From DASUPK01 sp963821705 (GTDB taxonomy: Bacteria; Actinomycetota; Thermoleophilia; Solirubrobacterales; 70-9), in assembly GCA_963821705.1 (NCBI GenBank), contig CAWGEV010000007.1:372001-436000 (forward strand): DNA of 64,000 nucleotides. Reading direction: 5' to 3'. Positions 46,148 to 56,574 of this stretch are shown here, one piece after another. Each line of letters starts with the position of its first letter. Position 1 is the first letter of the stretch. The notes under the pieces are model-generated. The model made no database searches. It was not told where the DNA came from and saw nothing but the letters and a program-made list of their open reading frames with translations. A program made the position numbers and the translations under genes.

Positions 46148-47124
46148 AGGCCGCAGTGCAATTCGGCCTCGCCCTCGTGGCGTGCGGAACCGCTCTCGCG
46201 GCGGGTCCCTTGCCCGCTGCCCAGGCGGACTGGCGCGACGCTCCGGTGATCCCCAAGCTCAATCGGGCCGAGACCAAGCGGATCGCCGGCACGCTACGGA
46301 GGGGAAGGCGGCTGGGGAACCGAGCCGACGTCTTCGCAAAGGTGGGGGATTCGCTCAGCGGGAGCGCTGCGTTCGCCCAGGGGCTCGGCTGTCATCACTG
46401 GGCCCCGGGCCGTTTCCCGGCTCTCCGAGCCACGGTCCGCTTCTTCTCCGCCCGTCGCCTCCCGGGGAACAGCACCTACTGCCGCGCGGTCAACTCGTTC
46501 AGCCGCGACAGCGCCGCGACGAAAGCCGGTCAGACGTCTGAATGGCCGCTCAAGCCAGGCTCCTCCGACGACCCGGCGTGCACCTCCGCTGAGTCCCCGC
46601 TGTCCTGCGAGATCCGTCTGACTCGGCCGGCGTACGCCGTGGTCCTGTTCGGGACGAACGATGTGGCGCTGGGCCTCGGGCTCGGCCTCGACCCGGTCGG
46701 CTACTTCACCGCGAACATCGCCCGAATCATCTCCAGAGCCCAGGCGCGCGGTGTCGTACCGATCCTTTCGACGATTCCACCTCGTTCAGACAACCCGGCG
46801 GCCGAACCCGTGATCGAGGAGCTCAACTCCGCGCTCTACCAGCTCGCCGCCGCCCGACACGTGCCGGTTGTGAACCTGTGGCGCGCGGTGGTCGGACTTC
46901 CGAATCAGGGGCTCTCGAGCGACGGCATTCACCTGAGCGTCTATCTCGGACCGCAGTGCATACGGGTCTGCAATCCGAAGACCTGCGCGCCGACGTGTCA
47001 GCCGGCTAACTTCAGCTCGGCCGGCCTTCAATTCGGCTACGACATCCGGAACCTGATCACCCTGCTCACCCTGCGGCGAGTCTCCCACGTCGCGGGTCGG
47101 CAGCGCTTGAAGCGGGCGAAATGA
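46144..47124 (+). CDS. Secreted SGNH/GDSL hydrolase
   Basis: A 326-residue exported esterase. A signal peptide (VQFGLALVACGTALAAG) is followed by the SGNH blocks: KVGDSLSGSAAF with the Ser nucleophile, VLFGTNDVAL with Asn, and SSDGIHLSVYLG with the Asp/His pair. Several cysteines (CHHW, PACTSAE, QCIRVCNPKTCAPTC) suggest disulfides outside the membrane. It could remove or move acyl groups on the surface glycan, balancing the acyltransferase upstream. Confidence 0.85.
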   Translation: MKAAVQFGLALVACGTALAAGPLPAAQADWRDAPVIPKLNRAETKRIAGTLRRGRRLGNRADVFAKVGDSLSGSAAFAQGLGCHHWAPGRFPALRATVRFFSARRLPGNSTYCRAVNSFSRDSAATKAGQTSEWPLKPGSSDDPACTSAESPLSCEIRLTRPAYAVVLFGTNDVALGLGLGLDPVGYFTANIARIISRAQARGVVPILSTIPPRSDNPAAEPVIEELNSALYQLAAARHVPVVNLWRAVVGLPNQGLSSDGIHLSVYLGPQCIRVCNPKTCAPTCQPANFSSAGLQFGYDIRNLITLLTLRRVSHVAGRQRLKRAK

Positions 47125-48586
47125 CGGCGGCGCCCACAGCCGAACTCGAGATCTCGCCGCCCCGGAGGATCGCGGTCGGCCGCGGGAGCGCCTTCGTGAT
47201 CGGCGGCTACGCCTACCACCCCGGCGAGGACACCCGGGGCCTCGACGTCCGGGTCGGCCTATCGCGTCAGCCGGTGCATCGGTTCAGGCTCCCCCGCGAC
47301 GACGTCTACGAACGGCTCGGGTCCGCGGGCCCGGCCGCGGCGCGGGCCTACAGGAGCGGGTTCGTCGCGCTGGTCGACCTGGCGCCGGTGGAGCGCCCGG
47401 CGCGGTTGGAGGTCGAGCTCGTCTTGACCCTCGAGAGGGGGCGCGAGTCGACGGTTGCTGTCGGGGCGGTGGAGGTGGAACCCTCCCTTCAGCCACCTGG
47501 CGACCACCAGGCCCCGGCGTTTCCCGATCGACCCGGACCCCGCATTGCGATCTGCATGGCCAGCTACGAGCCGCCGGCTGACCTCCTGCGGGTCCAGCTC
47601 GACTCGCTGCGGGCGCAGACCCACGAGAACTGGATCTGCGTGATCAGCGACGACGCCTCCTCCGAGGAGGCCTATGACCACCTGCTCGAGGCCACCGCAG
47701 GCGACCCGCGCTTCGCGATCTCCCGCAGCCCCCAGCGCCTCGGCTTCTACCGGAACTTCGAGCGGGCTCTCTCGATGGCTCCGGACGACGCGGACCTCGT
47801 CGCCTACTGCGACCAGGACGACCGCTGGCGGCCGGAGAAGCTGGAGCGGCTGATCGCGCAGGATCGGCGACGCGCAGCTCGTCTACAGCGATGCGCGCAT
47901 CGTCGGCCCCGAGGGGGACCTGGTCCAGCCGTCGTACTGGACCGAGCGCCGCAACAACTACACGAACTTCGGCTCCCTGCTGCTCGCCAACTCCGTCACC
48001 GGGGCGGCCTCGCTGTTCCGCCGCGAGCTTCTGGACGACGCCCTGCCGTTCCCTCCGCGCCTGGCGCGGGCCTTCCACGATCACTGGGTCGCGGTCGTGG
48101 CGATGGCCCGCGGGGGGATCGCGTATGTCGACGAGCCGCTCTACGACTACGTCCAGCACACGGACGCCGTGATCGGCCACTCGATGGCGAACAAGCGGCC
48201 GCGGCCGATCCGGCGCCACCTGATCGAGCGACTTCGCAACCCCACCGGCGGGTCGCGCGTCGTCTACTTCTACGACTGGCACCAGCAGCTGCTCTACGCC
48301 GAGGTCCTTCGTCTGCGCTGCTGGGAGCGGATGGCGCCGGCGAAGCGCCGGACCCTGCAACGTCTGCTGTCCGCCGACAGCGGGGTGGCCGGGCTCACCT
48401 GGCTGCTCGGTCGCCGCGCCCGTCGCCTGTGGGGACATGACGAGACGCTCGACCGCGAGCTCTTCTACGGGCACGCCCTGGTCAGGCGCCGCGCGGTCTC
48501 CGCGTACACGGCGGGACGGCGACGGCCGAACCGCTTCCTGCCCCGTGACATCAGCATCCCGGCTGATCCGGGGCGCGGAGCGATGA
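47121..48586 (+). CDS. Family 2 glycosyltransferase with N-terminal beta domain, two frameshifts
   Basis: About 487 residues. Residues 1-140 form a beta-rich domain (FVIGGYAYHPGED, RFRLPRDDVYERLG). A GT-A domain follows with RIAICMASYEPPADLLRVQL, VISDDASSEEAYDHLL, the metal motif VAYCDQDDRWRPEKLERL and HDHWVAVVAMARGGIAYVD. One extra G near 47868 breaks the frame. Near the end a second extra base appears to hide the stop; the +1 frame gives SRLIRGAER and a TGA overlapping the next ATG (48583). Confidence 0.8.
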
Positions 48587-49528
48587 CGGGCGACCCGGCC
48601 CTCGACGTGGTGATCGTCGCCCACCGCTCGCGCGAGCTGCTGCGCGGCTGCCTCGAGTCGCTGCGGGCGTATCCGCCGTCGATCCCCATGAAGGTGATCG
48701 TCGTCGACAACGCCTCGGGCGACGGGACGGCGGAGATGGTCGCGTCGGAGTTCCCCGAGGTGGACCTGGTCGCCTCCTGGACCAACCTCGGGTTCGCCGC
48801 CGCGACAAACCTGGGTGTCCGCCGGGGCGACGCCCCGTACCTGCTCGCGCTCAACCCGGACACGGCGGTGACCGAAGGGGCGCTGGACACCGCGCTCGAC
48901 GCACTCGAGGAGCATCCGGAGATCGGCGTGGTGGGGCCACGGCTGCTCCGGCCCGACGGAACGCTCGACCATGCGGCGAAGCGGTCCTTCCCGACGCCGC
49001 TGAGCGCCCTCGGCCACTTCACGGGTGTCGGGCGACGCGAGGGCGCCACCGGGAGGCTCGCCGCCTACCGCGCGCCGGAGGTCGAGTCGGGCCCCGTCGA
49101 CGCGGTCAACGGCGCCTTCATGCTGATGCGCAGGGCGGAGTTCGAGCGGATCGGTGGATTCGACGAGGGCTACTGGATGTACATGGAGGACCTGGACCTC
49201 TCCTACACGCCTGCGCCGCGCGGGCCTCGGCACCTGGTACGAGCCCGCCGCCACGGTGATGCACGTGAAGGGCGGGACCACCGGCGGTGAGCGGTCGGCC
49301 CTGCTCAACTGGCACTTCCACCGAGGCATGTACCGCTTCTACCGGAAGCACTACGCACCGCAGGGCTCCTGGATCGTGAACACCACGGTCTACGCCGGGA
49401 TCGCGGTGAAGATGGCGATCGCCATGGCTCAGTCGCTGCTCCGGCGGAGCCGGGCGCGCCTGCGCCAGCGCCGGCGCAGCGTCGACGCCAGCGAGGGTGG
49501 GTCCGGCAGCACCTCCTCGGGCGGATAG
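48583..49528 (+). CDS. Family 2 glycosyltransferase (rhamnosyltransferase-like), one frameshift
   Basis: About 314 residues. GT-A motifs are LDVVIVAHRSRELLRGCLES, VIVVDNASGDGTAEMV, NLGFAAATNLGVRRGDAPYL and LLALNPDTAV (metal site), then GAFMLMRRAEFERIGGFDE and the acceptor block WMYMEDLDL. This is the WbbL-like class that adds rhamnose or galactofuranose. Near 49207 TACACGCCTG in place of TACCGCCTG shifts the frame. The last 100 nt overlap the converging glycosyltransferase gene. Confidence 0.82.
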
Positions 49529-50382
49529 GGCTCAGCCGGCCTGCCGTCCCGAAGGCCCCGAAGCCTGCCCCGCAGGCCGCCGAGATTCCGGTCGATCACC
49601 GCCTGGCCGACCGTCAGCGTGAGCTCGCGGGCCGCGATCGCGGGGAGCCGCCCCGGCGTCAAGACGTTCCACTTGCGAAGCAGGTAGCCGCGCCCATAGC
49701 CCATCAGCTCGTTCTTCCCGGCCGACCCCGAGCCGAGGGTGGCCGAGTGGGCGTGCCGCCCACGCGCGTCCCTCGCGAGCCTGCACGAGGCTCCCGCGCG
49801 CCGCAGGCGAAGGACGATGTCGACGTCCTCCAGGTAGGCGAACAGGGCCTCGTCGAAGCCGCCGGCCTCCAGGAAGGCGTCGCGGGAGAACGCGGCGGCC
49901 GCACCCGAGGGACCCACCGGGTCCGCCACCGGGCCGTCCAGGATCCCGACCGGCTCGCCGTTGAGATAGTCGAACGCGAGCAGGGTCCGATCGATCTCGA
50001 TCCCGGCCGTCTCGATCAGGCCGGGCGCGCGGGCGTCCAGCATGACGCCGGCGGCCATCACGACGCCGGCGCCCGGATCAAGCGCCGCGGTGAGCCTCTC
50101 GACGTATCCGGGGTCCACCAGGCTGTCGTCGTTCAGGAGGACGAGCAGGTCGCCCTGGGCCAGACGCGCAGCGCGATTGACGGCGCGGGAGTATCCCTGG
50201 TTCGACTCGAGCCGGAGCACCTGTGCCTCGTCGAGCGCGGCGACGGCCTGGTCGAGCTCCGCTGCTCCGGTGCCGTTGTCGACGACGATTGTCTCGAAGC
50301 CGCCGCCGGCCTTCCCCAGCGACTTCAGCAGGCCCGCCACCCGAGCCGGGGTGACGGTTGGCACGATGACGGTCGCGCTCAG
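49429..50382 (-). CDS. Family 2 glycosyltransferase
   Basis: About 317 residues. It has ETIVVDNGTGAAELDQAV, LESNQGYSRAVNRAARLAQGDLLVLLNDDSLVD split across the usual donor-binding and metal-binding strands, AAFSRDAFLEAGGFDEALF, and the acceptor motif YLEDVDIVLRLRRAGA. The unambiguous frame opens at GTG 50364, but the first beta strand (SATVIVP) lies before it. A CTG at 50382 would overlap the upstream stop by 4 nt. Its basic tail (RRRWRRRARLRR) overlaps the opposite gene by 100 nt. Confidence 0.82.
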   Translation of the reverse strand: MSATVIVPTVTPARVAGLLKSLGKAGGGFETIVVDNGTGAAELDQAVAALDEAQVLRLESNQGYSRAVNRAARLAQGDLLVLLNDDSLVDPGYVERLTAALDPGAGVVMAAGVMLDARAPGLIETAGIEIDRTLLAFDYLNGEPVGILDGPVADPVGPSGAAAAFSRDAFLEAGGFDEALFAYLEDVDIVLRLRRAGASCRLARDARGRHAHSATLGSGSAGKNELMGYGRGYLLRKWNVLTPGRLPAIAARELTLTVGQAVIDRNLGGLRGRLRGLRDGRPAEPYPPEEVLPDPPSLASTLRRRWRRRARLRRSSD

Positions 50383-51792
50383 AACGCGCCGGTGCCGCGG
50401 ATCACGCTGACCGGCGTCAGCGCGAGGATGCGCAGGTCTCGCCCGATCGAGAGGTTCTCGACGTAGTCGAGCTCGACGGCGAGGCGCTCCTCGAAGGTCA
50501 GCTCACCGCGTCCGTGCACCTGCATCGGTCCGGTCAGGCCGGGCTTGACGTCGAGCCGGAAGCGATGCTCCGGGCTGTAGCGCTCGACCAGCTCGAGCTG
50601 CTCGGGCCTGGGACCGACCAGGCTCATGTCGCCGCGCAGCAGGTTCCAGAGCTGCGGAAGCTCGTCGAGGCTCAGACGGCGCAGCACCCTCCCGACCCGG
50701 GTCACCCGCGGGTCGCTGCGGAACTTGAACATCGGCTCGGGCAGCTCGTCGAGCAGGTCCTCGAGCGACCGGTCGGCCCCCACGTGCATGGTCCGGAACT
50801 TGAGCAGGCGGAACGGGGCGCCCCGCAGGCCGGCCCGGTTCTGCTTGAAGAGAATCGGCCCGCGGTCATCGAGCCAGATCGCGAGGGCGATCACCGGGAA
50901 GAGCGGTGCGGCCAGGATCGCGAGAGGAATGCCGACGATCAGGTCGAGCGCCCGCTTGAGCATCATCGTCGAGCGCGAGACGTCGGAGGTGACGTACTCG
51001 AAGATGGGCAGCTCGGCGAGCCGCGAGATCTCGTGCGGGGTCGCCTGTCCGCGCAGGGGCGAGACCAGGCTGAGCTTCGCCTCGTGCCGGTGGCAGAGGT
51101 CCGAGATCACCGCGATCTCCCCGGCGTCGATCCGCTCGTGGGCCAGGACCACGCGGTCGATCCCCCGCGAGTAGTCCCCCGGGTCCACGGCGACCATGTG
51201 GAGGTCGGAGAAGAGGGCGATCTTGCGGCGCATCGCGTGGGCCAGGCTGTCCTCGCCGACGATCAGGGCGCGCTCTCTCGGGGTGCTCGCGCGCCAGGCG
51301 GCGCGGGCGCCCACCCGGAGGACGAAGTCCGCTCCGATCGCGATCGCAGCGATCAGGGCGAGCTCGCCGGTGTCGAGCGAGCCGGCCGGCGTCAGGCTCG
51401 CCGAGGAGGCTGGTGGCAACGGCTCCGATCACCCCCCAGGCGAAGATCGTCGGGGCCTCGTCGACGGTCAGGTGCCGCATCGCCCGGTGGTCGGCGTCGT
51501 AGAGGCCGGCCAGCTTCGCGACCAGGATCCAGACCGGCAGGAACGCCAGCATCCAGATCGCGCGCTGTGGCGGCAGCGCGATCGCCAGGCCAAGGCCGAC
51601 CGCGCAGCAGTCCGCCAGGGCCAGGAGGCGCCGGCGTCTCACGTCGCGCCACCACCTCGGCTCGGTCGGCGAGTGCGCGGCCGCCGCGACCAGCGTCCGG
51701 CGAACAGACTCGGCGTCCAGGAAGTCCCGCCCGCCTGTGGAAGCCTCCGCCCTGCCCGGACTCAGCTCGGTTATCGGGTTCTCTCGGCTCAT
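50379..51792 (-). CDS. Polyprenyl-phosphate glycosyl-1-phosphate transferase (WbaP/CpsE-like), one frameshift
   Basis: Initiating enzyme of glycan synthesis that transfers a sugar-1-phosphate to undecaprenyl phosphate. It is about 471 residues with N-terminal membrane spans (LLALADCCAVGLGLAIALP, WMLAFLPVWILVAKL), a central soluble region, and a C-terminal catalytic domain with KRALDLIVGIPLAIL, RLLKFRTMHVGAD and DELPQLWNLLRGDMSLVGPR. One extra G near 51411 breaks the frame. The ATG at 51792 overlaps the O-antigen ligase stop. Confidence 0.9.
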
Positions 51793-53679
51793 CCTTGATT
51801 CGCTGCCAGCAGTCCGACGTCTGAGCGAACGGGACTCAGATCCCGAGCCCTCTGGAACGCCACCAGTGCTGCTGCCCCGTCTCCTCTCTCCTTGAGCAGC
51901 CTAGCCTCAATCAGGGGCAGACGCCAATCCTCGGAGTCGCGCTGCCTCGGCTTCTCTCAGATACGACAGGGCCTGGGTCAGAGTCTCCGCGCTGCTCCTC
52001 GAGCAGCGCGAGCTGCGTGTAGGGCTCAGCCGACCAGGGCTGGACGCGTCTTGGCCGCGCGGGCCCGGTCGATGCCCTCGGGGATCCTGTTCGCCGCGGC
52101 CGCGTCCCTGCTCTGCGTCAGCTCCAGGTTCGTGAGCAGGACGAGGCCGCCGGCGACCATCGCCACCCAGGCGGCGACCACCGTGCTCAGGCCCAGCCAG
52201 TAGCCGTCGCGGGCGAGGGGGCGAGCGGGCGCCGAGGCCAACAGCAGGGCGGCGCAGATGACCGCCGGGCCGAAGACCGCCGGTATCTCCCAGGTCCAGT
52301 CGACAGCGGCGCCGACCGCGCCCGCGACCACCACGGCGACCAGGATCCCGACGTCCCCGCGCAGCCCGGCGCGACAGCCGGCGGCGCGCGGCGATCACCA
52401 ACGCCGATGAGGAAGCCCGAGAAGAGCAGGATTCCCGGCACACCGAGCTCGGCGGCCTGCTGTAGGGGCAGTGAGTGTGGATTCCGGACGAACAGCGGCG
52501 ACGCTCGCATGCCGCGCCCACCAGTCCTCGGAACCCACCGGCCCCGAGCCCGCCGACCGGGGAGTTCGCGAAGGCATCCAGGGCCTCGCCCCAGAACTGC
52601 CAGCGGCCGTTCGAGCTCAGATCGTTCCCGCCGACCTGAAGCCCCGTCGCGGGTGGGCGGCGCCGCCTCGAACTCTTGAAACCTCTTGACGGGGTCGAGC
52701 GGCGATCGACGCCGGCGACCAGTGCGGCCACGCCCACCGCGCCGAGCGCGAGTCCGGCGCGGCGCGACATCCGGATCCTCAGGCTCGGCCGTCCATCCAC
52801 CAGGCCAGCGCGGCCGTCGCCAGCGCGACGACCGAGGCGATCGCGCGACATCCGGTCGCCGTCCGCCCGCCTCGCCGAATCGACGACGCCGTTCGTCAGG
52901 TGATGAAGCTGCTGCGCGGCCAGAATCAGGACAGCCGCCGCCGAGCACCCCGACGCCGATGACGGTCACCTGCGCCGGCACGGTCGGGCGACGCCGCGAC
53001 CAGGATCGCCAGCGCGACGACCAGGCCGGCCGCGCTTCCCCTGGAGCTGGTCAGCCAGATGCCGAGGATGGCAATGGGACGACCGCGATGGCCAGCGTCC
53101 GCAGCCCGCGGGTGGGCGCCCTGACTCCCGCCCAGAGCAGGAGCGTCGCCGCGGCAGCGAGCAGGGCCCCGGCGCCGTTCCAGTAGCCGATCGGATAGGC
53201 GAGCCGCCCGGCGGCACCGGGCACATCGCTCGCCGCCGCTGTCGCAGAACGCCCGGCTGGAGGTTAGCGAAGCAGCGCGACGATCGCCACCGGCGCCCAG
53301 GCCGATCGTGAGCCCCGGCGAGCCACTGGGCCCGACCGGCCACGTCTCGCGGTGCAGGCCGCCAGACATGAACAGCCCGAGGTAGAACGAGACCCGGACG
53401 GCCTCGTTGAAGGCGAGCCCCTGATCGCTCGCCCAGGCGACCGAGGCCGTCGCGAGCACGCGCGGTCGCGCCGAGGCAGAGCCCGGCCACCGCCGCGAGC
53501 CTGCCCACGGGCGCCGAGGGCAGAGCTCGCCCGACGAGGCCGGCGATCACCGCTGCCCAGATCACGATCGAGGCGGCTGCATACCCGGTGGGCTTGAAGA
53601 GTCCCTGCGCAAAGGCGCCGATGATCACCGCCGCCGCAACCAGCCCCGCGCCTGCGTGTTGTCTGATCGTTGAAACCAT
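51789..53679 (-). CDS. O-antigen ligase/polymerase family protein with C-terminal repeat region, many frameshifts
   Basis: A multi-span protein of about 630 residues that ligates or polymerises glycan on the outer face of the membrane. The key lumenal motif is NGRWQFWGEALDAFANSPVG with GLGAGGF, followed by NPHSLPLQQAAELGVPGILL. The N-terminus VSTIRQHAGAGLVAAAVIIG leads into spans. After the last span, a TPR-like tail (PWSAEPYTQLALLEEQ, LREAEARDSEDWRLPLIEA, AALVAFQRARDLSP) is readable by switching frames to the TGA at 51789. More than six indels occur between 51960 and 53470. Confidence 0.75.
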
Positions 53680-53737
53680 GGGATCCCCAGCCAGTCTTGC
53701 GAGGAAGGCAGTATCTTCGCCCCCTCACTGTTACGTC

Positions 53738-54246
53738 ATGACCGCCCGCAGAACAGTCCTCGGACTAATCGCGGCGGCGACGCTGTCGCTCGCCGTCGCT
53801 CCGTCGGCCCTGGCCAGCCCAGCCGGCAGCGAGTACCTGCCCAAGGTCCCACAATCGGGCGCACACCCGTCCGCCGGCGGCGCATCGGAACCGGGACCAC
53901 GACCCTGCCGGACTCGTCGAGCGGCTCGCGCTCGAACAGCTCGAAGAACAACGGTCAGGCGCAAGAAGCAGGGCAAGGACCAGTCGAATCAGGCCGCCCC
54001 ACCGGCATCGTCCGGCTCCGGCGGCTCGGCGGACGATGGCTCCTCCGGGAGCATCCTGCTCAACCCGATCGTCCTGCTGATCATCGCCGCGGTGATCGCG
54101 GCGGCCGCGGGAATGATCCTGCGACGCAGGCAGGTCGGCGACGGGGACGACGACGGAGCCGCAGGGCCAAGATCCGGCTCCTCGGCGCCGCCAGCCCACG
54201 GACCCCGGACGGCGAGATCATCGCCGGCCGCGACAAAGCCGCATAA
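53738..54246 (+). CDS. Exported Ser/Thr-rich protein with one membrane helix, frameshifted
   Basis: About 169 residues. A signal peptide (RRTVLGLIAAATLSLAVAPSALA) is followed by a Gly/Ser/Thr-rich stretch, one membrane helix (LNPIVLLIIAAVIAAAAGMIL) with a RRRQ stop-transfer anchor, and a cytoplasmic tail. Two frame changes (about 53880-53960 and 54170) are needed; the tail then reads IRLLGAASPRTPDGEIIAG and stops at 54246. It lies 16 nt before the second glycoside hydrolase gene. No known family recognised. Confidence 0.6.
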
Positions 54247-54262
54247 GAACGGGAGGATTGCC

Positions 54263-55310
54263 TTGCGCCGCTTCGTCATCGCGACGACCCTGCTGATTTG
54301 CTTTGCACTTGCACCCCACGCGGTCGCCGCCAGCGCGCCACGTGGGTTCTACGGGGTCATCGCCGCCAACGACCCGGACTCGACCGAGATCGCGCGCATG
54401 GGCACCGGCAAGGTGGGGACGCTCCGCATCAACTTCGTCTGGGGCGCGGTGCAGCCCAGCCAGGGCGCGGCGCTACGACTGGAGCCACTACGACGCGATC
54501 ATCGGCGCGGCGGCCCAGCAGGGCATCCGGGTGCTGCCGACCGTCTACAGCTCACCGGCCTGGGTGGCGAAGAAGACCAACTACCCGCCACCGAAGGCCC
54601 GCATGGGCGACTTCCAGGCCTTCGTCCGCGCCGCGGCCGAGCGGTACGGCGCGAACGGCACCTTCTGGTCGACGAATCCGACCATTCCCAAGCTTCCGAT
54701 CACGGACTGGCAGCTGTGGAACGAGGTCAACTCGCCGAGCTTCTGGTACTCGAAGCCGAGCCCGAAGCAGTACGTGGGACTCCTGAGGGTCTTCAGCGCC
54801 GGGATCCGGGGCGGCGACCCGAGCGCACACGTCATCCTGGCCGGGCTGTTCAGGACGCCGAACGTCAAGAACGGCATCCCGCTGGACCGGTTCCTCCCGG
54901 CGATCTACAAGCGGAAGGGCTCCAAGAACCTCTTCGACGGCGTCGCCGTCCATCCGTACTCGACGACCCCGAAGGACGCCCTGAACGCCGTCAAGGAGAC
55001 GCGGAAGATCATGGCCAGGTACAAGGACAAGAACACGCCGTTGTGGATCACCGAGATCGGCTGGGCCACGGGAGGAAACCCCACACCGCTGACGGTCTCG
55101 CCACAGCGGCAGGCCTCCTACCTCACGAAGACCTACAACCTGATGGCGGCCAACCGTGGACGCTTCAAGATCGCCGGCGTGATCTGGTACTCGTGGCGTG
55201 ACGTGCCCGGCGGCATCTGGTTCGACCACACGGGCCTCTTCACGTCGACGCTCGATCCAAAGCCGTCCTGGAACGCGTTCGTCGGGCTGACCGGCGGGTC
55301 CGCCGGCTAG
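54263..55310 (+). CDS. Secreted glycoside hydrolase, clan GH-A type (paralogue 2), one frameshift
   Basis: Paralogue of the hydrolase at 29666, about 349 residues. A TTG start has GGGAGG 6 nt upstream and begins a signal peptide (FVIATTLLICFALAPHAVAA) without a lipobox, so this copy should be released or wall-associated. Acid/base Glu lies in WQLWNEVNSPSFW (NEV instead of NEP), and the nucleophile in LWITEIGWAT. One extra C near 54475 breaks the frame before YDWSHYD. Its stop shares CTAG with the converging cysO-like gene. Confidence 0.83.
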
Positions 55311-55579
55311 CCCCCTGCCATAGCCGGCAGGATCACCACGGTGTCCGACTCGCCTGCCGCCGTGTCCAGGCCGTCGAGGACGCGTACGTCCTCGTCGTTG
55401 AGGTAGACGTTGACGTACCGGTTCAGGTCGCCCTCCGGCGAGAAGAGCTGGTCCTTGGTCGCCGGATAGCGCTCGGCGAGGGCGTTCAGGGCCTCGCCGA
55501 CGGTGGTTCCGTCGACGGTCACCTCAGCCTCTCCGTCGGTCTGCTGCCGCAACACCGGTGGAACCTTGATCGTCGGCAT
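55307..55579 (-). CDS. cysO: ThiS/MoaD-family sulfur carrier, CysO-like
   Basis: A 90-residue beta-grasp sulfur carrier ending in ILPAMAGG, the Gly-Gly C-terminus that is adenylated and thiocarboxylated. The start PTIKVPPVLRQQTDGEAEVTV and the loop LNRYVNVYLNDEDVRVL resemble mycobacterial CysO and MoaD-like proteins. It is encoded downstream of a rhodanese-ThiF activator. With the CysM and Mec genes at 24.6-26.9 kb it completes a carrier-dependent cysteine pathway. A molybdopterin role is possible, but no moa genes are nearby. Confidence 0.83.
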   Translation of the reverse strand: MPTIKVPPVLRQQTDGEAEVTVDGTTVGEALNALAERYPATKDQLFSPEGDLNRYVNVYLNDEDVRVLDGLDTAAGESDTVVILPAMAGG

Positions 55580-55590
55580 GAGCGGGAAAC

Positions 55591-56531
55591 CTAGCGAACG
55601 GCATCCAGCGGCAGCTTGACCTGATCCTCCGTCACGGGATGCGGATCGTTCGCGCGCGTGGTCGCGAGCAGGTCCACCGTGCCGCTCTCCCTTCGGACCA
55701 GGGTCCGATCGCTCTCCCGGTACGCGAGATCCGGCAGATCGGAGGACACCTCGTCCCAGTCGATGTACTCGGCGAAGCGCAGGTCGTCGTGCGTCTGCTC
55801 GCCGCCGATGCGCGAGTCCCCGGGCTCGACGGCGCCTCCGCCTTCGCCCGGCACGCGACCGCGATCCTGCCGTGCGTCGGGGTGTCCTCCTTCTCCCACG
55901 GCCCGAGGTGGGTCACGTCGATGGCCTCGAGGCGCAGGAAGCGGAGCATGTAGTCGAGGCTTGGGATCGACGGGACCCAGATCGTGTTCGGAGCCATCCG
56001 GGCGGCCTCGTTGAAGTGCATCCAGTTGCCCTCGTCGAAGCTCGCCAGGGTCTCGACCAGCAGGATGCCGCCGTCTCGGGTGCAGGCCCCTGGCGATCGC
56101 GAGCCCGGCCAGCGGGTCGAACATGTGGTACATGACGCCTGAGAAGACGACCAGGTCGTAGGGGGGCGAGTTCGTCCGTCTCAGCGAGCCGGGCGCGGAG
56201 ATCGCCGAGCCTCAGGTCGCCGACCAGGTCGAAATCGCAGGCCGAGGGCGCGCTGGACGAGCCGCAGCCGCTCGCCGAGGAGCCGCCGGTCGTAGGCGAT
56301 GACGGCGTGGCGCCGCGCCGCTCGATCAGGATCGGGACGAGCCCCTCCATCGTGCCGATGTCCAGACCGCGAGCCGGCCCAGCGTCCCGCGTGCCTCCCC
56401 TCGACGTCGACCCGGTCGAGCAGGTCGCGGGTCAGGACGATGTTCTGGTGCTCGCGGCCCTCCGTGTAGAGCCCCGGGGCCAGCTCGAGCGAGTAGTACC
56501 AGGAGCCCGGGAACGCCTCGTCCGATCGCAC
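55591..56531 (-). CDS. Methyltransferase-like protein, frameshifted
   Basis: About 313 residues. A class I methyltransferase is suggested by a glycine-rich motif near LDIGTMEGLVPILIERRGA, VIAYDRRLLGERLRLVQRAL and DLVVFSGVMYHMFDPLAGL; the pieces lie in different frames. The C-terminal half reads WMHFNEAARMAPNTIWVPS, YMLRFLRLEAIDVTHLG and DSRIGGEQTHDDLRFAEYID. At least three indels (about 56350, 56170 and 56060-55830) are needed. It sits between the ThiF-type activator and cysO, but its link to them is unclear; it may belong to the glycan locus. Confidence 0.68.
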
Positions 56532-56574
56532 GGCCTCCGCCGAGAGCGTCCCCCCGCTGTTCGGGGTGGCTGGG

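Noticed and set aside
47121..49290. Double glycosyltransferase fusion
   Set aside because: A +1 frame change before 48583 gives a natural end and a TGA overlapping the next ATG, so two genes are more likely.
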